From positions 2,356,001 through 2,420,000 of the forward strand of contig NZ_BSST01000001.1 of NCBI RefSeq assembly GCF_030161395.1: 64,000 bases of DNA, written 5' to 3'. Below the pieces are notes generated by a model, which had not been told where the DNA came from, searched no databases, and saw only the letters and a list, made by a program, of their open reading frames with translations. The stretch is from Thalassotalea insulae (GTDB lineage Bacteria; Pseudomonadota; Gammaproteobacteria; Enterobacterales; Alteromonadaceae). This document shows positions 42,319-51,847 of the stretch, piece after piece. Both the position numbers and the translations under genes were made by a program. Positions within the stretch are counted from its first letter, which is position 1. Each line of letters opens with the position of its first letter.

Positions 42319-43044
42319 ATGGGACACGAAACACCTAAAATCATAGTTGTTGATGATGATATGCGTTTGCGAGCGTTACTTGAACGCTACCTAGTTGAGC
42401 AAGGTTTTGTGGTGCGTAGTGCATCAAATGCTGAGCAAATGGATCGTTTACTTGAACGAGAAAATTTTCACTTACTGGTACTCGACCTCATGCTACCGGG
42501 TGAAGACGGCCTATCAATATGTCGGCGTCTACGTCAGAGTTCTAATGATATTCCCATTGTTATGCTCACTGCTAAAGGTGATGAAGTTGATCGTATCATT
42601 GGTCTAGAATTAGGCGCAGATGATTATATGCCGAAACCTTTTAACCCGCGTGAACTTCTGGCACGGATAAAGGCGGTATTAAGACGACGTGTTCAGGAAG
42701 CTCCGGGAGCACCATCTCAGGAAGAGAATATTATTGAGTTTGGTGAATATCAACTTAATTTGGCGACACGTGAGATGTTAAAAGGTGATGTGAATATGCC
42801 ATTAACCAGTGGCGAGTTTGCGGTTTTAAAAGCTTTGATCACTCACCCGAGAGAGCCTTTATCCAGAGACAAACTTATGAACCTGGCGCGTGGCCGAGAC
42901 TATTCAGCATTAGAGCGTAGTATCGATGTTCAGGTCTCCAGGTTAAGAAGAATGCTGGAAGAAGACCCGGCAAAACCAAGATATATTCAAACGGTATGGG
43001 GATTAGGCTACGTATTTGTACCTGAGGGTAAGGCGGTTGCTTAA
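42319..43044 (+). CDS. ompR: Osmolarity response regulator OmpR
   Basis: The 241-residue protein has a receiver domain with the acidic pair at Asp12-13, phospho-acceptor Asp56 in LLVLDLMLPG and Lys in MPKPFNPREL. The C-terminal winged-helix DNA-binding domain (about residues 135-237) ends RYIQTVWGLGYVFVPEG, the OmpR form. It responds to EnvZ phosphorylation and controls porin and envelope genes. The cognate kinase follows after 15 bases. Confidence 0.95.
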   Translation: MGHETPKIIVVDDDMRLRALLERYLVEQGFVVRSASNAEQMDRLLERENFHLLVLDLMLPGEDGLSICRRLRQSSNDIPIVMLTAKGDEVDRIIGLELGADDYMPKPFNPRELLARIKAVLRRRVQEAPGAPSQEENIIEFGEYQLNLATREMLKGDVNMPLTSGEFAVLKALITHPREPLSRDKLMNLARGRDYSALERSIDVQVSRLRRMLEEDPAKPRYIQTVWGLGYVFVPEGKAVA

Positions 43045-43059
43045 GCAGTAGCTGATAAG

Positions 43060-44355
43060 ATGAAAATACTGCCACGTAGTGCTTTTGGGCAAACTATTCT
43101 ACTAATAGGTGTACTGTTACTGATCAATCAAGCCGTTTCTTTGGTCTCGATTATGGTCTATATCGTTCAGCCTAATTCACATCAGGTTGATCAGCTATTA
43201 GCGAAGCAAGTACGGGTAGTATTTATTGATGTCAAAGAGCCGGTGCTCAGTCCGGCGATGGCAGTAGCATTCCAGCGAGAAACCGGTATTGGAGTCTATA
43301 CCGAACAAGATGCGCTGCCCCTTGGTTTACAAGACGCATTATATTACGAATTTCGCTCTCAAGTAATGTCGGAGTTATTGGGAGGACCCGCAGAAGTTCG
43401 TATTTCTCAAGGGGATGAGTATCTGTTTTGGATCCGTCCGCCACAAGCGCCTAACTATTGGGTGAAAATTCCGCTCACCGGTTTAGAAGAAGCTAACTAT
43501 ACTCCGCTTATTATTGTGTTAATGATACTCGGTGCTCTCAGTGTTATTGGAGGCTGGTTGTTTGTACGGCAACTTAATCGCCCGTTAAAAGCATTGCAAT
43601 CGGCAGCTCATGAGGTGGGTAGAGGGGAGTTTCCAGCACCTTTGCTGGAGCGAGGTACAACTGAAATTGTTGCCGTAACTCAAGCGTTTAATCATATGTC
43701 GAGAGGGATCAAGCAACTGGAAGATGACCGGAATTTGTTAATGGCAGGAATTTCACATGATTTACGGACACCATTAACTCGTATTCGTCTGGCGACAGAA
43801 ATGATGTCACAACAGGATGAGTTTCTAAAAGAAGGAATTGAAGCCGATATCGATGATATGAATACTATCATAGATCAGTTTATTGATTATATTCGTCATG
43901 ATGTTAAAGATAAGGCTGAACTAACAAACTTGAATGTGTTATTACAAGAAGTGGTGCATGCAGAGGCGGTAAATGGCAGAAATATAGTATTGGCTGCTGG
44001 TGATATTCCTAAAATACCGTTACGTTATGTCGCCATTAAACGGGTAGTCGCTAATTTGATTCAGAATGCAATACGTTATAGTGAGCATGATATTATTATA
44101 GAATCAGGCCAGGAACCGTCAGGGCATTTTGTCTATTTTGCAGTATCTGATTCAGGTCCAGGGATCCCAGATGCGGATATTGAGCGTTTATTTCAACCTT
44201 TTACTCAGGGAGATAAAGCGCGTGGTACGGAAGGGAGTGGCTTAGGGCTAGCGATTATTAAACGGATTGTTGATATGCATGGCGGCCGAATTTTACTCAC
44301 TAACCGTGAAACTGGCGGTTTATCTGCTAAGGTGATATTGCCAGTATCACTATAA
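43060..44355 (+). CDS. envZ: Sensor histidine kinase EnvZ
   Basis: The 431-residue protein has two membrane helices (about residues 10-35 and 147-168) around a periplasmic domain, a HAMP domain with PLKALQSAAHEVGRGEFP, the dimerization box with phospho-acceptor His233 in AGISHDLRTPLTRIR, and a HATPase domain with N box NLIQNAIRYS, G1 SDSGPGIPD and G2 GSGLGLAIIKRI. It phosphorylates and dephosphorylates OmpR in response to osmotic or envelope signals. Convergent pckA follows, separated by a shared terminator. Confidence 0.95.
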   Translation: MKILPRSAFGQTILLIGVLLLINQAVSLVSIMVYIVQPNSHQVDQLLAKQVRVVFIDVKEPVLSPAMAVAFQRETGIGVYTEQDALPLGLQDALYYEFRSQVMSELLGGPAEVRISQGDEYLFWIRPPQAPNYWVKIPLTGLEEANYTPLIIVLMILGALSVIGGWLFVRQLNRPLKALQSAAHEVGRGEFPAPLLERGTTEIVAVTQAFNHMSRGIKQLEDDRNLLMAGISHDLRTPLTRIRLATEMMSQQDEFLKEGIEADIDDMNTIIDQFIDYIRHDVKDKAELTNLNVLLQEVVHAEAVNGRNIVLAAGDIPKIPLRYVAIKRVVANLIQNAIRYSEHDIIIESGQEPSGHFVYFAVSDSGPGIPDADIERLFQPFTQGDKARGTEGSGLGLAIIKRIVDMHGGRILLTNRETGGLSAKVILPVSL

Positions 44356-44381
44356 CTAGATTAGCAATTTATGGCCCAGAT

Positions 44382-44415
44382 AAAAAAACCGAATAGCTTA
44401 CTATTCGGTTTTTTT
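44382..44415. terminator. Bidirectional terminator between envZ and pckA
   Basis: AAAAAAACCGAATAG (44382-44396) pairs with CTATTCGGTTTTTTT (44401-44415) around CTTA. A-run and U-run flank the GC-containing stem on both sides, so it can act on both strands. Confidence 0.92.
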
Positions 44416-44439
44416 TATTTGTTTAGTTGGTGTGGCTGG

Positions 44440-46050
44440 TTACACTAAAGGTCCAGCTTTTACTAATGCCTTACCATTATCGGTATCGGTAAATTTATCA
44501 AAGTTATTGATAAAACGCTTAGCTAAGTCGACCGCTTTTTCATGCCATTGCTCGCTATGCTCGTATGTATCTCTTGGATCTAAAATTCCGTCTTCTACTC
44601 CGGCAACTTGCGTTGGTACGTTTAAGTTAAATAACGGTAGTACTTCAGTGTCAGCAGAATCGATAGAACCATCAAGAATGGCATCAATAATGGCGCGAGT
44701 TGCTTTAATTGAAATACGTTTGCCAGTACCGTTCCACCCGGTATTGACCAAATACGCTTCTGCGCCAACAGCTTGCATGCGGGTACGTAGGACTTCGGCA
44801 TATTGTGTTGGGTGTAAACTTAGGAAAGCAGCACCAAAACAACTTGAAAATGTTGGTGTTGGCTCTGTAATACCACGCTCAGTACCTGCTAACTTAGCAG
44901 TAAAACCAGATAAAAAGTAGTATTCAGTTTGCTCTGGCGTTAATTTAGATACTGGTGGTAAGACACCAAATGCATCGGCAGTTAAGAAGATCACTTTTTT
45001 GGCATGGCCAGCACGTGATACCGGTTTAACAATATTATCGATATGATGAATTGGATAAGAAACACGAGTATTCTCAGTTTTTGAGTTATCATCAAAATCA
45101 ATTTTACCATCAGCACCAACAGAGACATTTTCTAATAGCGCGTCACGGCGGATAGCATTATAAATATCTGGCTCATTTTCTTTACTTAAATTAATGGTTT
45201 TTGCGTAACAACCACCTTCAAAGTTAAATATACCATTGTCATCCCAGCCATGCTCATCATCACCGATTAATTCACGCTTAGGGTCGGTAGATAACGTGGT
45301 TTTACCTGTACCAGATAAACCAAAGAAAATTGCGACATCGCCTTCTTTACCTACATTCGCGCTACAGTGCATAGAGGCTATACCTTTAAGTGGCAACAGG
45401 TAGTTCATCATAGAGAACATGCCTTTTTTCATTTCACCGCCGTACCAGGTACCACCAATTAACTGCATTTTTTCTGTCAGGTTGAAAGCAACAAAGTTTT
45501 CTGAGTTTAATCCTTGTTCTTGCCAGTTAGGGTTAGTGGTTTTGGCACCGTTCATTACTACGAAATCTGGCTCATAGCTTTCTAATTCTGCGTCAGTAGG
45601 GCGAATGAACATATTTTTAACAAAGTGTGCTTGCCATGCGACTTCCGTAATAAACCTTACCTTTAAACGAGTATCCTCATTAGCACCACAAAAAGTATCC
45701 ACAACGAATAGACGTTGTCCTGATAACTGTTCTGTTACTAATGATTTTAAATGGTCCCAAGTTTCTGGTGTCATAGGTTTATTATCGTTTTTCCCTTGAT
45801 CTGACCACCATACGGTATCGCGGCTGACATCATCACGAACAATATATTTATCTTTAGGAGAGCGACCAGTAAAAATACCAGTATCGACAGAGACTGCACC
45901 GAGTTCAGTTACTACACCTTTATCAAAACCTGAGAGTTCTGATTTTGTCTCTTCTGCAAATAACAAATCGTAAGAAGGGTTATAAACAACTTCTGTTGTG
46001 TTGTTGATGCCGTATTGTGATAAGTCGATGTTTTTTTGCAAAACAGTCAT
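44440..46050 (-). CDS. pckA: Phosphoenolpyruvate carboxykinase (ATP)
   Basis: The 536-residue protein has the PEPCK substrate region RSPKDKYIVRDD, GTWYGGEMKKG, the kinase P-loop FGLSGTGKTTLS (near residue 245), and the metal/ATP segment DDEHGWDDNGIFNFEGGCYAK. This is the ATP-dependent bacterial type. It turns oxaloacetate into phosphoenolpyruvate for gluconeogenesis, fitting growth on amino acids and other non-sugar carbon. It is a single-gene unit with an upstream region rich in inverted repeats. Confidence 0.97.
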   Translation of the reverse strand: MTVLQKNIDLSQYGINNTTEVVYNPSYDLLFAEETKSELSGFDKGVVTELGAVSVDTGIFTGRSPKDKYIVRDDVSRDTVWWSDQGKNDNKPMTPETWDHLKSLVTEQLSGQRLFVVDTFCGANEDTRLKVRFITEVAWQAHFVKNMFIRPTDAELESYEPDFVVMNGAKTTNPNWQEQGLNSENFVAFNLTEKMQLIGGTWYGGEMKKGMFSMMNYLLPLKGIASMHCSANVGKEGDVAIFFGLSGTGKTTLSTDPKRELIGDDEHGWDDNGIFNFEGGCYAKTINLSKENEPDIYNAIRRDALLENVSVGADGKIDFDDNSKTENTRVSYPIHHIDNIVKPVSRAGHAKKVIFLTADAFGVLPPVSKLTPEQTEYYFLSGFTAKLAGTERGITEPTPTFSSCFGAAFLSLHPTQYAEVLRTRMQAVGAEAYLVNTGWNGTGKRISIKATRAIIDAILDGSIDSADTEVLPLFNLNVPTQVAGVEDGILDPRDTYEHSEQWHEKAVDLAKRFINNFDKFTDTDNGKALVKAGPLV

Positions 46051-46391
46051 AGCGGGTTAGCTCCTAAAGTATGACGTTAATGTAAATTAAGTGTACTCGG
46101 TATAAATTAGGGCGCAATTCTAGGCGATCTTGAAACAAAACGAAAGAAAAAATTGTTTCGTTTTGAAAGTTTTCACTATAACTTTCATTTATAGTGTCAG
46201 GAAAAAATGAATATTCAACAAATTAATAAGGCTAATTGGCGCTAGACTAGAGTTTACTTACGATGTGTAACTTAGCTCCCTTCGTTAGAATGTTGGGAAT
46301 AAAACTACATAATGGATTGAATTTACTATTTCACTGGTAATATTTTGCTGATTTCATTCGAAACGAAAGAAATTTTCTACATCAATACAGA
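46051..46391. promoter_or_regulatory. pckA upstream region with several inverted repeats
   Basis: This 341-base gap contains CAAAACGAAA (46136-46145) inverted as TTTCGTTTTG (46156-46165), and CACTATAA (46174-46181) inverted as TTATAGTG (46189-46196). A 12-base direct repeat AAACGAAAGAAA lies at 46138-46149 and 46361-46372. It must carry the leftward pckA promoter and also the end of the mrcA transcript. No protein-coding frame was seen. Confidence 0.45.
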
Positions 46392-48947
46392 TTAGAAAAT
46401 TTCTTCTGTTTGTTCATTAGTATCAAAAATCTCCAGAGTATGATCTTTGCTAATATATTCGGTAGGAGCTGTACCTAAGATAAAATATTCAAAGGTGCTG
46501 CTTCGATCGGTCTTTCTTGTTAATTTACCGGTTTTTTTATCGATACGTACTGAGACTATTTCGCTTGGTTGAATAAAAGGTTCTTCCGCTAAGTCTTCAA
46601 GAGCTGTGCGCATAAATGAAATCCAAGCGGGTTGGGCAGATTTAGCACCAAACTCTTTGCCAGTGATTTGATCTTTGCTCAGGTTATTATTATAAGAGCT
46701 ACGACCGAGATTACGCGATGGGTCGTCAAATCCTATCCAGGAGGTCGCCACTAAACGGCGACTGAAGCCGGAAAACCAGGCATCTTTTGCTTCATTAGTG
46801 GTTCCGGTTTTTCCGGCAATATCTCTGCGATTAAGTTTTCTGGCGCGAAACCCTGTTCCTTGCCAGCCAGGTTTTTGTGACCAATCTGCTCCCCAAATAA
46901 CTTCGTTTAGCGCTTGAGTGATCAAAAAGGCGTTAGAGGCACTAATTGCGCGCTCCGCTTTAATAAAAGCGGGTTTGTTATTCTCCTGATTAGTTTCATT
47001 AATCGATGAAAAGTCTTCATCCTGATTATTAAGTGATGCCGTTAGTTCCTCGGTTGGCAGAAACTCGGTACAGTCGTCGCAAGCGATAGCTGGGTTTGCT
47101 TGATAAACAATATTGCCAAACGAATCCTCAATACGTTCGATAATAAACGGCTCAATAAGAAAACCACCATTGGCAAAGGTGGCAAATCCTGCCGCAACTT
47201 CTAACGGGGTGAATGATGCAGAGCCAAGTGCTAATGACTCATCTCTTGGTAGTTCATCCGGTGCAAAGCCGAATGATGCTAAGTGTGGGATAAGTTTATT
47301 AAGACCTACAGCCCTTAATAATCGTACTGCAACCACGTTTTTCGACTGTGCTAAGGCACGTTTGACTCGAATTTCGCCGCTGTATTGTTCTGGAGAGTTT
47401 TTCGGTCGCCAGACAAAACCAGATTTTTGGTCCCATTGATTAATAGGGACATCATTGACTAATGAGGCAAGGGTAAAACCGTTGTCTAACGCCGCAGAAT
47501 AAACAAACGGTTTTATATTCGAACCGACCTGACGTTTCGCCTGAGTGACCCGGTTAAATTGTGATTGCTCAAAGCTAAAACCACCAACGACCGCTTTTAT
47601 TGCGCCATTGTCTGGCGACAAGGCAACTAGCGCTGAGCTTGCTGAGGGTAGCTGACTTAAATGATAGCCATCTTGCTGTTGAGTGACGTAGATGACATCC
47701 CCATAGTTGAGTATTTCTTTTGCGACTTGTGGTTCAGGCCCCTGTTTATCATCATTGATAAACTCTCGCGCCCAGGAAAGTCCGGACCAGGGAATGCTTG
47801 CTATAGTGTTATTTTTTAACGTAATTTCAATACTCTGCTCATTGACTTGTGTGACGACTGCCGCCAGTAATGGTTTATATTCGATTACCTGTGATAGCGC
47901 ATCAATGATCTCTTGCTGGCTGAGGGGAGCTAATTCCTTAACTGACACTTGTTGATCATCTGCTGCTTGTGGCGTGCGCAGTGATTGCTGTGGACCACGA
48001 TAACCGTGACGCTTACTGTAAGCGAGCAGATTGTTTATCACGGAATGCTGGGCCGCTTTTTGTAGCTTGGCCGTTACCGTCGTAAATACTTTGTAGCCCT
48101 CAGTGTACGCCTTTTCTGTACCATAGCGTTCTATCATTTCCTGATGGGCCATTTCTGCGGCATAAGGAGCGTCTAGTTCTATGACTGCCCCATGTTTTTG
48201 TGCGGTAATCGGTGCATTTACTGCTTGTTGGTATTGTTGTCGGGTAATATAGTTGGTTACTAACATGCGTTGTAAAACCACTGCTCGTCTTGCTTTGGCA
48301 CGTTCAGGACGACTAATAGGGTTCATAGTGGAAGGTGCTTTAGGTAATCCTGCCAGCACGGCCATTTGTGCCAGTGTTAAATCTTTAACATCTTTGTTGT
48401 AATAAACCTGAGCGGCGGCACCAAAACCAAAAGCACGATGACCTAACTCTATTTTATTCATATAGAGCTCGAGAATTTCATCTTTGGTTAACAAATGTTC
48501 TATATGAAATGCGGTGAAGATTTCTTTTAGCTTACGAATATAAGTTTGTTCTCGTGTTAAAAAGAAATTACGTGCTACCTGCATGGTAATTGTACTGGCA
48601 CCACCTTTATTTTGTCCGGTAATCTGTCCGAATATCGCGCGCATCATGCCTATAGGGTCTACACCAAAATGAAGATAAAAGCGTTCATCTTCGGTGGCTA
48701 GTATGGCATTGATCAGTTGCTGTGGCATTTGCTCTAAAGAGAGCGGAATTCGTTTTTTCTCACCAAATTGATTCATTAATTGACCGTCAGCACTGTAAAT
48801 TTTCATTGGTGTTTGCCACTGAATATCTTTTAGTGATTCAACGCTAGGTAATTCGCTGCGCATTGAAAGGTACAAAGCAAATAAAGCAAAAATACCAAGT
48901 AGGACGATAACAACGCCGATTTTTAGAATTTTTTTGAAAGAAAACAA
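46392..48947 (-). CDS. mrcA: Penicillin-binding protein 1A (bifunctional peptidoglycan synthase)
   Basis: The 851-residue protein has one N-terminal membrane anchor (about residues 7-28). The GT51 glycosyltransferase domain has the catalytic Glu in ATEDERFYLHFGVDP near residue 66 and GGASTITMQVARNFFL. An OB-like region follows, then the transpeptidase with serine in SNIKPFVYSA near residue 475, SKN, and KTGTTNEAKDAW near residue 708. It polymerizes and cross-links peptidoglycan. The gene is divergent from pilM, an arrangement conserved across gammaproteobacteria. Confidence 0.97.
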   Translation of the reverse strand: MFSFKKILKIGVVIVLLGIFALFALYLSMRSELPSVESLKDIQWQTPMKIYSADGQLMNQFGEKKRIPLSLEQMPQQLINAILATEDERFYLHFGVDPIGMMRAIFGQITGQNKGGASTITMQVARNFFLTREQTYIRKLKEIFTAFHIEHLLTKDEILELYMNKIELGHRAFGFGAAAQVYYNKDVKDLTLAQMAVLAGLPKAPSTMNPISRPERAKARRAVVLQRMLVTNYITRQQYQQAVNAPITAQKHGAVIELDAPYAAEMAHQEMIERYGTEKAYTEGYKVFTTVTAKLQKAAQHSVINNLLAYSKRHGYRGPQQSLRTPQAADDQQVSVKELAPLSQQEIIDALSQVIEYKPLLAAVVTQVNEQSIEITLKNNTIASIPWSGLSWAREFINDDKQGPEPQVAKEILNYGDVIYVTQQQDGYHLSQLPSASSALVALSPDNGAIKAVVGGFSFEQSQFNRVTQAKRQVGSNIKPFVYSAALDNGFTLASLVNDVPINQWDQKSGFVWRPKNSPEQYSGEIRVKRALAQSKNVVAVRLLRAVGLNKLIPHLASFGFAPDELPRDESLALGSASFTPLEVAAGFATFANGGFLIEPFIIERIEDSFGNIVYQANPAIACDDCTEFLPTEELTASLNNQDEDFSSINETNQENNKPAFIKAERAISASNAFLITQALNEVIWGADWSQKPGWQGTGFRARKLNRRDIAGKTGTTNEAKDAWFSGFSRRLVATSWIGFDDPSRNLGRSSYNNNLSKDQITGKEFGAKSAQPAWISFMRTALEDLAEEPFIQPSEIVSVRIDKKTGKLTRKTDRSSTFEYFILGTAPTEYISKDHTLEIFDTNEQTEEIF

Positions 48948-49075
48948 ATTAATTGCTCAACAAAATTAGAAAATTTCCACAATACTACTAGTATATCTTT
49001 TAAAAGCATGTAATAAATGTATTTATATGGAAATTATATCTATATTATTATAATAAAACGATTTAGTGGGAAGTT
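48948..49075. promoter_or_regulatory. Divergent promoter region mrcA / pilM
   Basis: A 128-base, very AT-rich gap lies between the divergent mrcA and pilMNOPQ transcription units. Both promoters must lie here. No unambiguous -35/-10 pair could be chosen by eye. Confidence 0.5.
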
Positions 49076-50155
49076 ATGCTGAAAAATCTGTGGAACACTA
49101 AAAACTCTGCAATCGTCGGAATAGATATAGGCTCTCACTCTGCTAAGGCTGTTTTTATCAGTCAGGGTAGTGACGGTTATATATTAGAGGCCGTGGCTAC
49201 TGAACCCATGCCTCGGGGAGCTATTGTCGACAGAGAAATTCAAGATATTGAAGCTGTAGGTAACGTAATTGCAAAATTGCGCAGTAAGATTACTTCGTCG
49301 GTTTCAAATGCTGCTGCTGCAGTTTCCGGTCAAACCGTTATCACTAAAGTCATTTATATGGATGTCGCACTCACTGAACAAGAGTTGGCGAGCCAAATAG
49401 AAATAGAAGCCGATAGCCTAATTCCTTATCCACTTGATGAAGTGAGTTTGGATTTTGAACGTTTAGAGGTTAATGAATCAGATCCTACTAAAATTAATGT
49501 CTTATTGAGTGCTGCGCGTACGGAGTCGGTTGAGGCGCGGGTCTCAGCGTTAGAAGCTGGAGGTTTTACTACTAAGGTCGTTGATGTCGAGTCTTATGCG
49601 TTGAGTCGTTCATTTGATTTGATCTTACCTTTGTTACCAGATGATGCCGCCGAAAAAATAGTGGCAATAGTCGATATTGGTGCGTTAATGACGTTATTTT
49701 CGGTCACTCAGGCAGGCGAAAATATTTATAGCCGTGATCAATTGTTTGGCGGCGAACAATATACTCGTTCTATTGTTTCTTACTACAATATGTCGTTTGA
49801 AGAGGCCGAAATTTCCAAAATAGCAGGAGATTTACCACCTAATTATACCTTTGAAGTGTTAGCGCCATTTCATACTATTTTAGTGCAACAAATTCGTCGG
49901 GCGATTCAAATGTTTTTAACGTCCAGCGGTAAAGAAAAAATCGATTATTTGGTTATTTCGGGTGGCTGCGCGCAAGTTGAAGGAATACATGAATTACTAA
50001 ATGAAGAGTTGGGGGTTCATACGGTGATTGCTAATCCGTTTTCCGCGATGAAAATTTCCTCTGCAATTGATGAACAAGAACTGAATAACACCGCATCTCA
50101 ATATATGGTAGCGGCAGGTTTAGCGTTAAGGAGTTTTTCATCATGGCACATATAA
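49076..50155 (+). CDS. pilM: Type IV pilus inner-membrane platform ATP-binding protein PilM
   Basis: The 359-residue protein has the actin-like fold of PilM with phosphate loops GIDIGSHSAKAVFI at the N-terminus and VDIGALMTLFSV near residue 205, and YLVISGGCAQVEGI near residue 293. PilM binds ATP and the N-terminal tail of PilN on the cytoplasmic side, linking the pilus motor to the PilNOP complex. It is the first of five ordered pil genes and overlaps pilN by 13 bases. Confidence 0.96.
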   Translation: MLKNLWNTKNSAIVGIDIGSHSAKAVFISQGSDGYILEAVATEPMPRGAIVDREIQDIEAVGNVIAKLRSKITSSVSNAAAAVSGQTVITKVIYMDVALTEQELASQIEIEADSLIPYPLDEVSLDFERLEVNESDPTKINVLLSAARTESVEARVSALEAGGFTTKVVDVESYALSRSFDLILPLLPDDAAEKIVAIVDIGALMTLFSVTQAGENIYSRDQLFGGEQYTRSIVSYYNMSFEEAEISKIAGDLPPNYTFEVLAPFHTILVQQIRRAIQMFLTSSGKEKIDYLVISGGCAQVEGIHELLNEELGVHTVIANPFSAMKISSAIDEQELNNTASQYMVAAGLALRSFSSWHI

Positions 50156-50721
50156 ACCTGCTTCCTTGGCGCGAAGAAGCTGAAAAGGCAAAGCAAAGAG
50201 AATACTTTACCCTGCTGACAGCAGTGGCGTTTGGCGCATTGGCTGTTGTTTTTCTCGTTGGCCAGTTTTACCAAATGCGCATCGATGGTCAGATCGCCCG
50301 TAATCAATACTTAAAAAATGAAATACAATTGCTTGATGAAAGAATCAAAGAAATTAAGGAATTAAACGCTAAGAAAAGTGAGTTATTGAAACGAACTAGT
50401 GTAGTTGAACAACTGCAGCGTAGTAGAAATGTTGGCACACAGGTATTAGATGAAATTGCTCAGGTTGTGCCTTCTGGAATCTATTTAACGAAAATGGAAA
50501 AGTCCGGTAGTAATCTGCAGTTAATCGGAAAGAGTGAGTCGAATAATCACTTAGCTAATATGATTCGCAATATTGAAGCCTCTGATTTTTTTGCAGACGC
50601 TGTACTTGAGTCTATTACTGCTAATGATGCTCAGAGTAAATTACTCAGTGATTTTAAAATGCGGGTGCGGATCAAAGGTTTGCTTGATAAAAATGATACA
50701 ACTCAAGGAGCTAACCCGTGA
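50143..50721 (+). CDS. pilN: Type IV pilus assembly protein PilN
   Basis: The 192-residue protein starts with the conserved PilM-binding tail INLLPWREE, followed by one membrane helix (about residues 25-45), a coiled-coil segment (about 50-85) and a small ferredoxin-like periplasmic domain. It dimerizes with PilO and connects the cytoplasmic PilM ring to PilP. Start and stop overlap with both neighbours, showing tight coupling. Confidence 0.95.
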   Translation: MAHINLLPWREEAEKAKQREYFTLLTAVAFGALAVVFLVGQFYQMRIDGQIARNQYLKNEIQLLDERIKEIKELNAKKSELLKRTSVVEQLQRSRNVGTQVLDEIAQVVPSGIYLTKMEKSGSNLQLIGKSESNNHLANMIRNIEASDFFADAVLESITANDAQSKLLSDFKMRVRIKGLLDKNDTTQGANP

Positions 50722-51314
50722 ACATAGATTTTTCACAGTTTGATAACCTCGAGCTGAATAATATTGGCAACTGGCCACCACTGGCAAAGGGAGTTTTTGC
50801 AGCTTTTGCTGCCATTATTGTCTTAGGCTTAGGCTATACAGCGATCATTAGTGATAAAATTGTTCGTTTAGATGCCGTTGCCGCGGAAGAAAATACGTTA
50901 AAACAACAATATCAGACTAAATATCATGTGGTGGCTAATCTTGAGCTGTTTAAGCAGCAAATGATCGAAGCAGAAACATTATTTGCTAAACAACTTAAAA
51001 GTCTCCCTGAAAGTCACGAAACACCAGGCCTATTGGATGATATTACCTTTGTTGGTACTACCAGTGGATTGGATTTTGTTAAGTTGAATTGGCAACCAGA
51101 AATTACTCAGGAAATTTATATTGAGTTACCTATCGATATTGAAGTCATAGGTACCTATCATGAATTTGGCAATTTTGTCAGTAAAATTGCGGGCTTACCT
51201 CGTATTGTTACCTTGCATGATTTTGATATTGCTATTAGCAAAGAGTCTAATGGCTTGCTAAACCTTAAGTTAGAGGCAAAAACGTACCGTTATCGAGAGG
51301 CAAGCACCCAATGA
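50718..51314 (+). CDS. pilO: Type IV pilus assembly protein PilO
   Basis: The 198-residue protein has a short cytoplasmic N-terminus with LNNIGNWPPLAKG, one membrane helix (about residues 22-45), a coiled coil, and a periplasmic domain with YHEFGNFVSKIAGLPRIVTLHDFDI, the typical PilO pattern. It pairs with PilN and anchors PilP. It overlaps pilN by four bases (ATGA-type junction, here GTG start) and pilP by four bases. Confidence 0.95.
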   Translation: MNIDFSQFDNLELNNIGNWPPLAKGVFAAFAAIIVLGLGYTAIISDKIVRLDAVAAEENTLKQQYQTKYHVVANLELFKQQMIEAETLFAKQLKSLPESHETPGLLDDITFVGTTSGLDFVKLNWQPEITQEIYIELPIDIEVIGTYHEFGNFVSKIAGLPRIVTLHDFDIAISKESNGLLNLKLEAKTYRYREASTQ

Positions 51315-51847
51315 AGAAAATAGCCGTTATATTGATTTCGCTCTCTTTGGCGGGTTGCTTTGATGACACTTCAGACCTGCAAGCGCATATTGCGCAAGTA
51401 CAGGCTAATACGCCCAAACAAATAGAGCCCATTCCAAAAATTCCAGAATTTAATCATTTTGATTATTCGGTGACTTCGTTGAGAAGCCCGTTTGATGCAC
51501 CAAGGCCGGAAGCAATACAAGAAAAAGTTCAACAAATGTCAGGTTGTTTAAGTCCGGATCCACGGCGTAGAAAACAACCATTAGAAAAATTCTCTTTAAG
51601 TGATCTTAGTATGAAAGGCACTTTAGGTGAATTAGGTATTACCTGGGCCTTAGTTGAAGCTTCAGATACAACTTTGCACCGAGTTGCTGTTGGTAACTAT
51701 TTAGGCCTGTATAATGGTAGAATAACTGAAGTAAATCAAAATAATGTCAAAGTTATAGAGTTGATCCCTGATGGTGCGGGTTGTTGGGTAGAGCGAGAAA
51801 CTGTTGTCGCTCTGGTTGATTCTAATACAGAGGGGCAAAGGAAGTAA
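51311..51847 (+). CDS. pilP: Type IV pilus lipoprotein PilP
   Basis: The 178-residue protein has a lipobox (LAGC, Cys16), a proline-rich linker with YSVTSLRSPFDAPRP, and the C-terminal beta domain with LSDLSMKGTLGELGITWALVEA and VGNYLGLYNGRITEV. PilP links the PilNO complex of the inner membrane to the PilQ secretin. The stop overlaps the first base of pilQ. Confidence 0.95.
   Translation: MKKIAVILISLSLAGCFDDTSDLQAHIAQVQANTPKQIEPIPKIPEFNHFDYSVTSLRSPFDAPRPEAIQEKVQQMSGCLSPDPRRRKQPLEKFSLSDLSMKGTLGELGITWALVEASDTTLHRVAVGNYLGLYNGRITEVNQNNVKVIELIPDGAGCWVERETVVALVDSNTEGQRK

Noticed and set aside
44432..44920. 162-codon forward frame opposite pckA
   Set aside because: It lies fully antisense to a highly conserved gene, and its composition is that of a shadow frame.
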